Shown here piece by piece: positions 1 to 8,906 of a stretch of DNA of 64,000 bases. The stretch's first letter is position 1. Each line of letters opens with the position of its first letter. This DNA is from Azonexus sp. (lineage in GTDB: Bacteria > Pseudomonadota > Gammaproteobacteria > Burkholderiales > Rhodocyclaceae). Made by a program: the position numbers and the translations under genes. Location of the stretch: the NCBI RefSeq assembly GCF_030824335.1, contig NZ_JAVBXX010000003.1, positions 234,472-298,471 of the forward strand. The letters are read 5' to 3'. The notes under the pieces are model-generated. The model made no database searches. It was not told where the DNA came from and saw only the letters and a list, made by a program, of their open reading frames with translations.

Positions 1-38
1 ACCTGCCGGCATAGCGACCTATCCGCCTGGCTCCGGTT

Positions 39-650
39 TCACGCCTGCATCACCTCGTGATATGTCGGCATGTTGTATCTCGTTGACGGGGCAACCATGT
101 CGGACTTGCCAACCAAAGTGCGATACGAATCCGGCAGACTGTTGTCGAACGCCTGAAGGCTTGACAACAACTGCTCGTCAGACAGTCCTTTGGCTTTTCC
201 TTCCTGGAAAATCCCGACTCTCTGTCTGGTTACGTCCATCAGCATCTTTTGGTATTTATCGGCAACGGACCCGCTGAGTATTTCGCCGGTCGATTTGACG
301 ACAAAAGGATAGGATCGCCCGTCAATATCCAGGCCATCAGGACGGTAGACGTTGTATTCCAGGCGCGAGACATCCTTTGGCAATCCCATGGCTGCCCCAT
401 CGCCAAATGAAAAATAATCCAGTGCGGCCATCGGCATGCCGCCATTCACAGCATCATTGCCTTTTTGTACCGGGTTATTCAAAACAGTTGTGCCTGATGC
501 AGGCGCGGATGTTTTTTCTTCGCCGGTTTTCTGCGCGTGGCTCAATTTCTCGGCAAATGACGACGCAGCCGGATTGGCCGAAGTCTTGATGCGTGAATTC
601 ATCAATTCACTGAAAAATTTCGATCCATTGCTGTTGATGCTCAAGGTCAT
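39..650 (-). CDS. Unknown 203-aa protein
   Basis: I do not recognise this family. The start is set at the ATG at 650 because GGGAGAG lies about 6 nt upstream; a longer reading to 698 lacks such a site. The first 75 residues are rich in Ser, Ala, Asn and Thr and look disordered (starts MTLSINSNGSKFFSELMNSR). The rest is more ordered, with Tyr/Asp-rich stretches. There is no signal peptide, Cys or membrane segment. The low-complexity N-terminus resembles in style, but not clearly in sequence, the repeat protein at 53707. A sigma-54-type promoter sits about 50 nt upstream. The gene is convergent to nothing in the window and its downstream neighbour is outside it. Confidence 0.7.
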   Translation of the reverse strand: MTLSINSNGSKFFSELMNSRIKTSANPAASSFAEKLSHAQKTGEEKTSAPASGTTVLNNPVQKGNDAVNGGMPMAALDYFSFGDGAAMGLPKDVSRLEYNVYRPDGLDIDGRSYPFVVKSTGEILSGSVADKYQKMLMDVTRQRVGIFQEGKAKGLSDEQLLSSLQAFDNSLPDSYRTLVGKSDMVAPSTRYNMPTYHEVMQA

Positions 651-699
651 GCTTACTCTCCCGACAAGGTTGGATTCCGGCTGCTTGCAGCAAATCACA

Positions 700-714
700 G
701 CAAGTTACAGGCCA
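700..714 (-). promoter_or_regulatory. Candidate sigma-54 (-24/-12) promoter
   Basis: On the minus strand the sequence reads TGGC, seven bases (CTGTAAC), then TTGCTG. This matches the sigma-54 layout TGGC-N7-TTGC, with GG and GC elements 10 bp apart. It would start transcription near 688, giving a 5' leader of about 38 nt before the unknown protein starting at 650. The match is by eye only; no enhancer-binding site was identified. Confidence 0.4.
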
Positions 715-821
715 CATCGCTCCGGTATCTGCCAAGTCCGCAACACACCAGCATCAGCGATATTTTCGACAGATTCAGTTATCGCAACTGGCATTTTTTG
801 CCGGTGGGGCAAATCCCTGCC

Positions 822-2522
822 TCACCCCTCCGCCTGCTCCAGCGCCCGGAACATCGAGCAGCGGCGGAATACCTCCTCCGTCGGCGCCGTCTGTTTCTGG
901 CTGCAGTACTTGGCGACCAGCTTGGCCAGGCCCTTGATGTCGCGTCCTGACGCCTGCGGGAAGATGTCCGGCAGGCGGTCGAGCAAATCGGCCTCGATGG
1001 TCAGCCCGAACTGGTCGGCCATGACGCCCCAGATCTTTCTGCGGTCGACGCGCTCCGGCGGGTAAAAACGGATCAGCGCGATGCAGCGCGAGACGATGGC
1101 TTCGTCGATGTCATCCACCCGGTTGGTCGTCAGGAACAGCAGGCCGTTGAAATACTCCAGCACGCGCAAAAACACGCCGACGACGGCATTCATCGTGATG
1201 TTGTCGTCGCGCCGCTTGATATACACGTCGGCCTCGTCGATCAGCATCACCGCGCCCCAGCGCTGGGCGCGGGTCAGCACTTCCTTCAGCGATTTTTCCA
1301 TTTCCGCGACGTTCAGACCGAGCTGGCCGGAGTGCACGCGGTACAGCGGGCGGCGGATGATTTCCGAGTAAACCTCGGCGGTCAGCGTCTTGCCGACGCC
1401 CGGTGGCCCGGCGCAGAGCACCGTCGTACCGCCCGATTTGCCGGCGACGATGTCGTCCATCAGTACGTCCATCTCGGCGGTCAGGATGTCGATCAGGTCG
1501 GTCTGCTCGGGCGGCAGCACCAGCTTGTCCTTGAGTTCCGGCTGGTAGGCGTAGGACGCGATGTCGTCCACATGCACCCAGACGTAGTGATGCAGGTCGA
1601 GGTGGAACATCAGGATGTAGAAATGCACCGGCAGTTCGGTGAACAGCCCCTTGGCGATGCCGTCGCGGGTTTCCTCGACTTCGCTTTCCTCCTTGCCGGA
1701 CAAGCGCGCGTTGCGCTGCACGCGGCGCACGAACTTTGCCAGGATGTCGCCGCTGGCATCGAGCGCCAGCACGCGCTCGCCGAGAATGCTTTCATCGTTG
1801 ACCAGGCGCGCCGGGCTGCCGGTCGACGACAGGATGATCTGGTCCTTGCGCGAATAGTCGGTGTCGCGGTGCGTCGCCGTCGGGTTCTCGGCGAACCAGC
1901 CGGTGCCGCTGCCGGAGAACTGCGCGCCGTACTGCGCCCGCCAGTCGAAATAGCGCGCCGCCGCTTCGTCGTAACTCGCCAGCAGCGCTGGCGTTTCCTT
2001 GACGTAGCCCTTGCTGGCGAGGATTTCCGGGATCGTCCGGCCGGCGATGTCGGGCCCGGCGATGCGCACGGTGACCATGGCCATCCGGGCGCGCGAATTG
2101 GCCTTCAGTTCGACAAAGATCTTGCCGCTTTCCTCTTCCGACGGCGGCGTGTAATCAAGCCGCGTCACCACCCAGGCCAGCGGCTTGCCAGTGATCGCCG
2201 CCGAGAACACCCAGCCGCGCGTGGCGTCTTCGGCCAGATAACGGGCGATGGCCGGCACCGCCATTTCAAGTTCTTCGGCATCGAAGCGCTTGCCGCCCTC
2301 GGCGAACGCGCTGCGCAAGGTGGCGATCTGCGCGGCGCGTGCGCGCAACTCGGCGTCGCCGGCGGCGTACAGCGCCTGCAGCAAATCGAGTTCAGCGGCT
2401 TCGAGTTGCGGGAAAGCCAATTCGACGCGATTGCCGAAACGCAACTGCTCGCGCACGAAGTCGAGACGCGGAAAAGCCTGCAGCATCGTTTCGATGTGCG
2501 GCCGGTCGATCTGCAGCTTCAT
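822..2522 (-). CDS. AAA+ ATPase, family unassigned
   Basis: A 566-aa protein with a C-terminal AAA+ module: Walker A GPPGVGKT at about residues 371-378 and Walker B VMLIDEAD at about 420-427, followed by a sensor-like LTTNR and an Arg-rich second region. The first 300 residues are a large, unrecognised domain with no membrane segment. Start at 2522 is supported by GGGAGG about 7 nt upstream; an extension to 2597 is possible but lacks a ribosome site. The protein probably remodels a protein partner with ATP, but nothing nearby names a substrate. It is divergent from rlmF, and the 166-bp gap between them carries a GCGGTCGACCGC palindrome. Confidence 0.85.
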   Translation of the reverse strand: MKLQIDRPHIETMLQAFPRLDFVREQLRFGNRVELAFPQLEAAELDLLQALYAAGDAELRARAAQIATLRSAFAEGGKRFDAEELEMAVPAIARYLAEDATRGWVFSAAITGKPLAWVVTRLDYTPPSEEESGKIFVELKANSRARMAMVTVRIAGPDIAGRTIPEILASKGYVKETPALLASYDEAAARYFDWRAQYGAQFSGSGTGWFAENPTATHRDTDYSRKDQIILSSTGSPARLVNDESILGERVLALDASGDILAKFVRRVQRNARLSGKEESEVEETRDGIAKGLFTELPVHFYILMFHLDLHHYVWVHVDDIASYAYQPELKDKLVLPPEQTDLIDILTAEMDVLMDDIVAGKSGGTTVLCAGPPGVGKTLTAEVYSEIIRRPLYRVHSGQLGLNVAEMEKSLKEVLTRAQRWGAVMLIDEADVYIKRRDDNITMNAVVGVFLRVLEYFNGLLFLTTNRVDDIDEAIVSRCIALIRFYPPERVDRRKIWGVMADQFGLTIEADLLDRLPDIFPQASGRDIKGLAKLVAKYCSQKQTAPTEEVFRRCSMFRALEQAEG

Positions 2523-2575
2523 GGGCCGCCTCCCTGTCGTTTGAACAGGCAAAGGACTAGCCAGTTTCGTGCCTT

Positions 2576-2587
2576 GCGGTCGACCGC
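2576..2587. repeat. GCGGTCGACCGC palindrome
   Basis: A 12-nt perfect palindrome in the spacer between the divergent AAA+ ATPase and rlmF genes. It is a member of the dispersed TGCGGTCGAC family found at about 20 places in this window. It could be an operator, a binding site for a nucleoid or repair protein, or a REP-like relic; the sequence alone does not decide. Confidence 0.6.
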
Positions 2588-2688
2588 GCCAAATCATTAA
2601 AAATCAATCGATTGGCGCAAACCGGCATTGTCGTGCTTGCGACAGGCTTTCGTGGGACAATCCCGACCCCGCAGAAGGAAGGACCGCC

Positions 2689-3816
2689 ATGCACCCGCGC
2701 AACAAGAACGCCAACGGCTACGATCTGGCCGCACTGACCGCCACCTCGGCCGCGCTGGCGAAGCACGTCAAGACCACGCAGGCCGGCAAGGCCAGCATCG
2801 ACTTCGCCAATCCAGCGGCGGTCAAGATGCTGAACCGGGCGATCCTGATGCATCACTACGGCGTCAAGGGCTGGGAAATTCCCGAAGGCTACCTGTGCCC
2901 GCCGATTCCCGGCCGTGCTGACTACATCCACAGCGTGGCCGACCTGCTGGCCACCTGCAACAAGAAGAACATCCCGGCCGGCGCCAGCGTGCGCGTGCTC
3001 GACATCGGCACCGGCGCCAACCTCGTCTATCCGCTTATCGGCCACGCCGAATACGGCTGGTCCTTCCTCGGCGTCGATATCGACGAAGCGGCGCTGACCA
3101 ACGCACAGGGCATTTTGGCGAAAAATCCGGGGTTGACCGTAGATATCGAACTGCGCCACCAAACGGTCTGGGACAACATCTTCACCGGCTTGCTGCGCAC
3201 CGGCGAGTACTTCGACCTGTCGATTTGCAACCCGCCCTTCCACAATTCGCCGGATGAGGTGCTGGCAGTCAGCCAGCGCAAATGGAACAACCTCGGCAAG
3301 CCGGGCGCCAAGAAAGGCAGCGCCCAGCCGCGCCTCAACTTTGGCGGCGGCGGCACCGAACTGTGGTGCAACGGCGGTGAACGCGCTTTCGTCAAACTGA
3401 TGATCGAGCAAAGCTGCAACATCCCGAAGCGCGTGCTGTGGTTCACCAGCCTGCTGTCGCAGGGCGAAAACCTGCCGCACATTGAGGCGGCGCTGAAGAA
3501 AGCCAAGGTCGTCGAATCGCGCATCATCCCGATGGCGCAAGGCCAGAAGCAAAGCCGGCTGATCGCCTGGACCTTCTGCGCCAACGGCGAACGCGAAAAA
3601 TGGCGGCGCGAACGCTGGTCGTCGTCACCCGCCTTCTCCACCCCTGCAATTGCCGAACAAGCCAGTCCGCCGACTGACGAAACACCTTCTGCGACCATAG
3701 AAGCAAATGCTGGCCCTGGGACCATAGAAGCAAATGCTGGCCCTGGGACCATAGAAGCAAATGCTGGCCCTGGGACCATAGAAGCAACGGCTGGCCCTGG
3801 GGTCGACCCCGTATAA
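2689..3816 (+). CDS. rlmF: 23S rRNA m6A1618 methyltransferase RlmF with repeat-derived tail
   Basis: Methylates N6 of A1618 in 23S rRNA using SAM (known for the RlmF/YbiN family). The start MHPRNKNANGYDL follows AGAAGGA. The SAM site VLDIGTGANLVYPLIG lies at about residues 103-118 and the catalytic NPPF at about 181-184. The family normally ends around 310 residues; this protein has 375. The extra tail includes four copies of a nine-residue unit (TIEANAGPG) encoded by a 27-bp tandem repeat, and it ends in VDPV inside a GGGGTCGACCCC palindrome. The tail is most simply a repeat element that captured the stop codon and is unlikely to be catalytic. Confidence 0.93.
   Translation: MHPRNKNANGYDLAALTATSAALAKHVKTTQAGKASIDFANPAAVKMLNRAILMHHYGVKGWEIPEGYLCPPIPGRADYIHSVADLLATCNKKNIPAGASVRVLDIGTGANLVYPLIGHAEYGWSFLGVDIDEAALTNAQGILAKNPGLTVDIELRHQTVWDNIFTGLLRTGEYFDLSICNPPFHNSPDEVLAVSQRKWNNLGKPGAKKGSAQPRLNFGGGGTELWCNGGERAFVKLMIEQSCNIPKRVLWFTSLLSQGENLPHIEAALKKAKVVESRIIPMAQGQKQSRLIAWTFCANGEREKWRRERWSSSPAFSTPAIAEQASPPTDETPSATIEANAGPGTIEANAGPGTIEANAGPGTIEATAGPGVDPV
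3693..3810 (+). repeat. 27-bp tandem repeat (4 copies) ending in a GGGGTCGACCCC palindrome
   Basis: Four head-to-tail 27-nt units (3693-3719, 3720-3746, 3747-3773, 3774-3800). The first three are identical and the fourth has two changes. Each holds CCATAGAAGCA and GCTGGCCCTGG. The array ends in the 12-nt palindrome GGGGTCGACCCC (3799-3810). The repeat is in frame with rlmF. A fifth, diverged unit lies on the opposite strand at 56747-56773. The GGGGTC...GACCCC palindrome resembles REP-type palindromes that accompany RAYT transposases in many proteobacteria; no such transposase is present here. Confidence 0.9.
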
Positions 3817-3845
3817 TTGTCTTTTTCTGTCTGGAATATCTGCCT

Positions 3846-4715
3846 GTGTTCGACCGCCTTGCTGTACTGCCCCAATACCTGCTGCCCAAACAGGCGCTGA
3901 CCATCCTCGCCGGCAAGTTTGCATCGACCGAAGCCGGCGAGATGACAACTCGCGTCATTCGCTGGTTTGTTGGCCGCTACAACGTCAACATGGACGAAGC
4001 GGCCAATCCGGACATTGCCAGTTACAAGAGCTTCAACGAGTTTTTCACCCGACCGCTGAAAGATGGCGCCAGACCGCAGGCCGCTGCCGGTTTCCTGTGC
4101 CCGGTCGATGGCGCGATCAGCCAGTTCGGCGCCATCGAACGCGACCAGATTTTCCAGGCCAAGGGTCACAGCTATTCGACCACCGCGCTGGTCGGCGGCG
4201 ACCGCGAACTGGCCGCACGCTTCAACAATGGCAGCTTCGCCACGCTGTATCTCAGCCCGCGCGACTATCACCGCATCCACATGCCCTGCGACGGCCGGCT
4301 GACCCGGATGATCTACGTACCCGGCGCGCTGTTCTCGGTCAATCCGACCACGGCGCGCGGCGTACCCGGCCTGTTTGCCCGCAATGAACGCCTCGTCTGC
4401 GTGTTTGATACGGCCAGCGGCCCGTTCATCATGACGCTGGTCGGCGCGACCATCGTCGGCAGCATGGCAACCGTCTGGCAAGGGGTGATCAATCCGCCAC
4501 GCCCCGGCGTCGTCCGGGAATGGCGATACGATGGCGAAGCCACGGTCAACCTGAAAAAAGGCGATGAAATGGGCCGTTTCCTGCTCGGCTCCACCGTCGT
4601 CATGCTCTTCCCGAAAGACAGCATCGCCTTCAATGCCGACTGGGCACCAACCCGCGCCATCCGGATGGGCGAAGCAATGGGTGAAAAATTCATGGCTCAA
4701 ACCAAGGCCGGCTGA
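3846..4715 (+). CDS. psd: Phosphatidylserine decarboxylase proenzyme
   Basis: Converts phosphatidylserine to phosphatidylethanolamine at the inner membrane. The 289-aa proenzyme carries the LGST self-cleavage motif at about residues 246-249, where the Ser becomes the pyruvoyl group, and the upstream family signatures PVDGAIS and YLSPRDYHRIHMP. Start is a GTG at 3846 (MFDRLAVLPQYLLP), matching the usual N-terminus of the family; GGAA lies about 10 nt upstream. It is followed after 3 nt by mnmH, so the two are probably cotranscribed, although their functions are unrelated. Confidence 0.95.
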   Translation: MFDRLAVLPQYLLPKQALTILAGKFASTEAGEMTTRVIRWFVGRYNVNMDEAANPDIASYKSFNEFFTRPLKDGARPQAAAGFLCPVDGAISQFGAIERDQIFQAKGHSYSTTALVGGDRELAARFNNGSFATLYLSPRDYHRIHMPCDGRLTRMIYVPGALFSVNPTTARGVPGLFARNERLVCVFDTASGPFIMTLVGATIVGSMATVWQGVINPPRPGVVREWRYDGEATVNLKKGDEMGRFLLGSTVVMLFPKDSIAFNADWAPTRAIRMGEAMGEKFMAQTKAG

Positions 4716-4718
4716 TTG

Positions 4719-5843
4719 ATGGCTGCGCCAGAGAATGCGCCGCGCCGACGTCAGAAAGGCGTCGCCACCTTGGACGAAATGGCGAACTTCGATGCCATCA
4801 TCGACGTTCGCTCACCGGCCGAATTTGCCGACGACCATATTCCCGGTGCCATTTCCTGCCCGGTGCTCGACAACGCGCAACGCGCCGAGGTCGGCACGCT
4901 GTACAAGCAGGTATCGCCCTTTGCTGCGAAGAAACTGGGCGCGGCCTATATCTCGGCCAACATCGCCCAGCACCTGCACAACGGCTTTCTCGAACGCGAC
5001 AAAAACTGGCGGCCGCTGATCGTCTGCTGGCGCGGCGGCATGCGCTCCGGCGCGATGACCACAGTGTTCCGTGCCATCGGCTGGGATGCCTGCCAACTCG
5101 ACGGTGGCTACAAGATTTTCCGCAACCATGTGCTGGCACAGCTGGAAACCCTGCCCGACCGCTTCCGTTTCCAGGTCATCAGCGGACCCACCGGCTCGGC
5201 CAAGACGCGCATCCTGCAAGCCATTGCACGCCAGGGTGGGCAAGTGCTCGACCTCGAAGAAATCGCCCGCCACAAAGGTTCGGTGCTTGGCCGCCTGCCC
5301 AGCCAGCCGCAGCCTTCGCAAAAACGCTTCGAAACACAGATCTGGCAAGCCTTGAGCAGTTTCGACCCGGCCCGGCCGGTGTTTGTCGAATCGGAATCGC
5401 GCAAGATCGGCAGCCTGCGCCTGCCCGAACAGCTATTCATCGGCATGCAGGCCGGCCCCTGCCATGAAATCCGGGCCGAACTCGCGCATCGCGTCGAATT
5501 CCTGCTGTCCGACTACGATTATTTCGTCAATGATGCGGTCGACCTGAAAAAACACCTCGATACGCTGCGCACGCTGCTCGGCCACGAACTGGTCAACCAG
5601 TGGCATGGGCAAATCGATCAACAGGACTTTGCCGGACTGACCGAATCACTCTTGCTCAAGCACTACGATCCGCTCTACGCCCGTGCCCGGCAGCGTGATT
5701 ACGCCAACAGCCCGCCCACCCTGTTTGCCGCAGCCAGACTGGATAGCGGAGAAATCGAGCGCCTGGCTGCGACCATTCTTGAACACGCCGCCCGAGCCGG
5801 GGAGAAAGATAAGGACAAAGACAAGGAGAAAGACAGCGCATGA
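4719..5843 (+). CDS. mnmH: tRNA 2-selenouridine synthase MnmH/SelU
   Basis: Replaces sulfur by selenium at the wobble 2-thiouridine of tRNA, via a geranylated intermediate, using selenophosphate. The 374-aa protein has an N-terminal rhodanese domain with the active-site loop CWRGGMRSG (Cys about residue 103) and a C-terminal P-loop domain (SGPTGSAKT at about 155-163). The C-terminus is Lys/Asp-rich (KDKDKDKEKD) and low in complexity. Start ATG at 4719, 3 nt after psd. Its TGA overlaps the next start by ATGA. Presence of the gene implies selenophosphate synthase (selD) elsewhere in the genome. Confidence 0.93.
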   Translation: MAAPENAPRRRQKGVATLDEMANFDAIIDVRSPAEFADDHIPGAISCPVLDNAQRAEVGTLYKQVSPFAAKKLGAAYISANIAQHLHNGFLERDKNWRPLIVCWRGGMRSGAMTTVFRAIGWDACQLDGGYKIFRNHVLAQLETLPDRFRFQVISGPTGSAKTRILQAIARQGGQVLDLEEIARHKGSVLGRLPSQPQPSQKRFETQIWQALSSFDPARPVFVESESRKIGSLRLPEQLFIGMQAGPCHEIRAELAHRVEFLLSDYDYFVNDAVDLKKHLDTLRTLLGHELVNQWHGQIDQQDFAGLTESLLLKHYDPLYARARQRDYANSPPTLFAAARLDSGEIERLAATILEHAARAGEKDKDKDKEKDSA

Positions 5844-6184
5844 ACGACAAGCAAACCAACAACCCGGACAGCGAACAAACCAAAAGACAACGTGCCATTG
5901 TCCTGATTCGCGGCATCAGTGCCATCGCCATTTTCCTGCCGATGCTGTGGATCGCCTGGTACTACACGCCGGTTCCGCTGCTCGTCACGCTCGGTGTGAC
6001 GGCCGCGCTGGTTTGCATCCGCATCGGTCAGGCCGGCGAAGCACGTTACGGTCGACGCGTCCAGGTCACCGAAATGCTGCCGCTCGGTCGCCAGGGCGAC
6101 AAGCAGATGCTGATCGGCGGCATCGCCGGTTACCTGATGATCGCCCTGTTCGGCCTGGCCGCCTGGCTGGCCTTTCACGACTGA
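5840..6184 (+). CDS. Small two-TM membrane protein
   Basis: A 114-aa protein of unknown function. After a polar, Gln/Asn-rich N-terminus (about 20 residues) come hydrophobic segments at about residues 22-62 (probably two helices close together) and 90-112, separated by a basic loop (RYGRRVQVTEMLPLGRQ). It overlaps mnmH by four bases (ATGA), which indicates translational coupling. No motif identifies a role. Confidence 0.7.
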   Translation: MNDKQTNNPDSEQTKRQRAIVLIRGISAIAIFLPMLWIAWYYTPVPLLVTLGVTAALVCIRIGQAGEARYGRRVQVTEMLPLGRQGDKQMLIGGIAGYLMIALFGLAAWLAFHD

Positions 6185-6211
6185 GATACGTGACTGAGAT
6201 GCAGAACTGAC

Positions 6212-6661
6212 ATGCAGATCTGGGTCGATGCCGACGCCTGCCCCGGCGTCATCAAGGAAATCATCTTTCGTGCGGCCGAACGCCGGCAAATCCAGACTAC
6301 GCTGGTGGCCAACCAGATGTTGCGCACGCCGCCGTCAAAATATATCCGCGCCATCCAGGTAGCCAGCGGTTTCGACGTCGCCGACGCGCACATCGTTGAC
6401 CAGCTGGCCCCCGGCGATCTGGTCATTACCGCCGACATTCCGCTCGCCGCGCTGGTCATCGAACGCGGCGCTCACGCGCTGAATCCACGCGGCGAGTTGT
6501 ACACTACAGCGACCATCCGTGAACGCCTGAACATGCGTGATTTCATGGAAGGCCTGCGCGCCGCCGGCATCGAAACCGGCGGACCAGCCCCCTTCAGCCA
6601 GACCGACCGCCAAGCCTTCGGCAACCAGCTCGACCGCTTCCTGGCGAAAATTCCTGGCTAG
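6212..6661 (+). CDS. yaiI: UPF0178 (DUF188) protein YaiI
   Basis: A 149-aa member of the YaiI/YqxD family. Signatures are the N-terminal [11 protein letters not shown], the central VITADIPLA and NPRGELYT. The fold is PIN/NYN-like with conserved acidic residues, so a nuclease role has been proposed for the family, but the function is not established. It lies 27 nt behind the small membrane protein and is convergent with trmJ. Confidence 0.9.
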   Translation: MQIWVDADACPGVIKEIIFRAAERRQIQTTLVANQMLRTPPSKYIRAIQVASGFDVADAHIVDQLAPGDLVITADIPLAALVIERGAHALNPRGELYTTATIRERLNMRDFMEGLRAAGIETGGPAPFSQTDRQAFGNQLDRFLAKIPG

Positions 6662-6706
6662 ATATAAACGCCGATCAGAACGCCGGAAAACCGGCTCGCA
6701 GGCGAA

Positions 6707-7468
6707 TCAGCCCTTGCGGCCGTGCCCGGTACGCACTTGCGTGGACGCCAGAATACCGCGCAGGATGTTGATTTCATCCTTCTCCAGCCCGGCCCGGCCG
6801 AACAAGCGACGCAACTTGGGCATCAAGCGCCCCGGCTGCTGCGGATTGAAAAATCCGGTATCCGTCATCAGCGTTTCCAGATGGCCGTACAGCCCTTCGA
6901 TCTCGTCGTGCGTGGCCGGTGGCGAGACAAAGGGCGTCGCGCCCTGACTGCTCAACGGCGCCGCGCCGGAAAACGCCGCCATGCGGCACTCGTAGCACAG
7001 CACCTGGACGGCCGCGCCGAGATTCAGCGAACTGAAATCCGGGTTGGTCGGAATGGTCACTGCCGCCTGGCATTGCAGCACTTCCTCGTTCGACAGGCCC
7101 ATCGTTTCGTTGCCAAAAACCAGTGCCACGACACCCTGCTGCGCTGCCTCAAGCAAGCGGGCCATCGTTTCGCGCGGCGTGCCGACCGCTGGCCCGAGAT
7201 CGCGCTGGCGGGCCGAGACGGCCACGGCAAACACACTGTCGGCCAAGGCTTCAGCCAGCGTCGCGGTGATTTTTGCGTTATCAAGCAGGTCGACCGCACC
7301 CGTCGCCCGCGTATCGGCCTCCGGGTCAGGAAACTGCTTGGGGTTGACCAAACGCAGGTCGGACAAGCCCATGGTCTTCATCGCCCGTGCCGCGGCACCG
7401 ATGTTTCCGGGGTGGCTAGGACGGCAAAGGACAACTCTGATGCGGGACAGCAGGACTTCCGGTTTCAT
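6707..7468 (-). CDS. trmJ: tRNA Cm32/Um32 methyltransferase TrmJ
   Basis: SPOUT-class methyltransferase that 2'-O-methylates position 32 of several tRNAs. The N-terminal SAM-binding domain shows RIRVVLCRPSHPGNIGA, FGNETMGLSNEE and IPTNPDFSSLNL, the last two forming the trefoil-knot cofactor site. The C-terminal ~80 residues are the family's helical extension. Start at 7468 (MKPEVLLSR) is chosen by family alignment; an in-frame TTG at 7492 has a poorly spaced ribosome site. Divergent from suhB with a 96-bp gap. Confidence 0.92.
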   Translation of the reverse strand: MKPEVLLSRIRVVLCRPSHPGNIGAAARAMKTMGLSDLRLVNPKQFPDPEADTRATGAVDLLDNAKITATLAEALADSVFAVAVSARQRDLGPAVGTPRETMARLLEAAQQGVVALVFGNETMGLSNEEVLQCQAAVTIPTNPDFSSLNLGAAVQVLCYECRMAAFSGAAPLSSQGATPFVSPPATHDEIEGLYGHLETLMTDTGFFNPQQPGRLMPKLRRLFGRAGLEKDEINILRGILASTQVRTGHGRKG

Positions 7469-7564
7469 GGTGTAAAATTCGTTCTTTCCCAAATAAGAAT
7501 CGGGTGGGTTGTCGAGTGGCTTTCAGTCCACGACCGCAGCCGTCCGATCGCTCTTTCATAAGCC

Positions 7565-8389
7565 ATGCATCCAGCCCTCAATATCGCCATCAAGGCCGCG
7601 CGTCGCGCCGGCCAAGTCATCAATCGCGCTTCCAACGACCTTGATCTGCTCAAGGTTTCAACCAAGCAGCCAAACGACTTCGTAACCGAAGTCGACAAGG
7701 CTGCCGAAGCCGCGATTATCGAAATTCTGCGGGATGCCTATCCGAATTACGGGATTCTAGCAGAGGAGTCCGGTGTAATCCCCGGCAAGAGCGCCGGCAA
7801 GGATGAAGCGGATGCGGAATACCAGTGGATCATCGATCCGCTCGACGGCACCACCAACTTCATCCACGGCATGCCGCAATACGCCGTGTCGATTGCGCTG
7901 GCCAAGGGCAGCGTCATCGAACAGGCCGTCATTTTCGATCCCAACCGCAATGAATTGTTCACGGCCAGCAAGGGCGGCGGTGCCTTCCTGAACGAACGTC
8001 GCATCCGCGTTTCGCGCCGCCTCAAGTTGCAGGACGCGCTGCTCGGTACCGGTTTCCCCTACCGCATGCTCGACAAGATGGATCTCTATCTGGCCATCTT
8101 CAAGGAACTGACCGAAAAAACCGCCGGCCAACGCCGTCCGGGTGCTGCTTCGCTCGACCTGGCCTACGTTGCCTGCGGCCGTTACGACGGCTTCTGGGAA
8201 TTCGGCCTCTCGCCGTGGGACATGGCAGCCGGTGCGCTGCTCATTTCCGAAGCTGGCGGTCTGGTCAGCGATATGCGTGGCGAAGCCAACTATCTGGAAA
8301 GCGGCAACATCATCGCCGGCACCCCCAAGGTTTTCGCCCCGCTGTTCAAGGTGATCGAAGACAAGCTGCCGGAATCGATGCGCGGCTAA
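7565..8389 (+). CDS. suhB: Inositol-1-monophosphatase SuhB
   Basis: Mg-dependent inositol monophosphatase family. Metal-binding motif 1 [12 protein letters not shown] lies at about residues 88-99 and motif 2 [15 protein letters not shown] at about 218-232; the upstream Glu (ILAEESG, about 60-66) is also present. In proteobacteria SuhB also acts as an RNA polymerase/antitermination factor for rRNA transcription; which role dominates here cannot be seen. The divergent pairing with trmJ fits an RNA-metabolism role. A strong intrinsic terminator follows. Confidence 0.95.
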   Translation: MHPALNIAIKAARRAGQVINRASNDLDLLKVSTKQPNDFVTEVDKAAEAAIIEILRDAYPNYGILAEESGVIPGKSAGKDEADAEYQWIIDPLDGTTNFIHGMPQYAVSIALAKGSVIEQAVIFDPNRNELFTASKGGGAFLNERRIRVSRRLKLQDALLGTGFPYRMLDKMDLYLAIFKELTEKTAGQRRPGAASLDLAYVACGRYDGFWEFGLSPWDMAAGALLISEAGGLVSDMRGEANYLESGNIIAGTPKVFAPLFKVIEDKLPESMRG

Positions 8390-8431
8390 TCGGGAGGCGG
8401 CTGATTCTGGCCGCCGTCCGACTGGGCAACA

Positions 8432-8457
8432 AAAAAGCCGGTTTGCACCGGCTTTTT
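8432..8457 (+). terminator. Intrinsic terminator after suhB
   Basis: Perfect inverted repeat AAAAAGCCGGT / ACCGGCTTTTT around a TTGC loop, with T runs on both strands. It can end suhB transcripts and also transcripts of the convergent DUF3460 gene at 8499. Confidence 0.9.
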
Positions 8458-8498
8458 GCATTTTCAGGCTCCCCCATAAAGAGAAAGCCGGCGCAGAA

Positions 8499-8708
8499 TC
8501 ACTCGCCGAAGAAATTCACGTCGTAAGGATAAGGCTTCTGCGGAACTTTCGACTGCGCATTGCGATCAGTCGCTTCGACTTCCTGCTTTTTGTCCCACCA
8601 CAAGGCACGTCCGGCCTTCTGATCTTCAACCCACTGCGGGTTTTTCTCGAGCTGCTCGTTCATCCACTTCGTGTGATCAGAAACGTAACTGGTATTGACG
8701 ACACCCAT
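8499..8708 (-). CDS. DUF3460 family protein
   Basis: A 69-aa soluble protein typical of betaproteobacteria. The family signature QKAGRALWWDKK is at about residues 32-43. Start at 8708 (MGVVNTSYVSDHTKW) is preferred over an ATG nine bases upstream because GAGG has proper spacing only for the inner ATG. Function unknown; no catalytic motif is visible. It shares the bidirectional terminator with suhB. Confidence 0.8.
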   Translation of the reverse strand: MGVVNTSYVSDHTKWMNEQLEKNPQWVEDQKAGRALWWDKKQEVEATDRNAQSKVPQKPYPYDVNFFGE

Positions 8709-8906
8709 TTTCAACATCCTCAGGCTAATCCGGACAAGGGTGAAATTCTAGCATGGCTACGCAGCAGCGTCATTTTCCGGATGGCCGGAAAAACGCTGTT
8801 TTAAGCGCTTAAGGCCACCGAACAAAGAACTGTACATCCATACAGCTTTCGATTAATCTACAAGGACTGGTTTTTCATACAGCTCAATGTAATGAGGAGA
8901 AAGCAC

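Noticed and set aside
3693-3810. Tandem units considered as a small CRISPR array
   Set aside because: Units are directly contiguous with no spacers, lie in frame in rlmF, and no cas gene is present.
8765-8800. TTTTCCGG/CCGGAAAA hairpin as a terminator
   Set aside because: It lies upstream of the DUF3460 start and before the 56-aa frame; no gene ends toward it.
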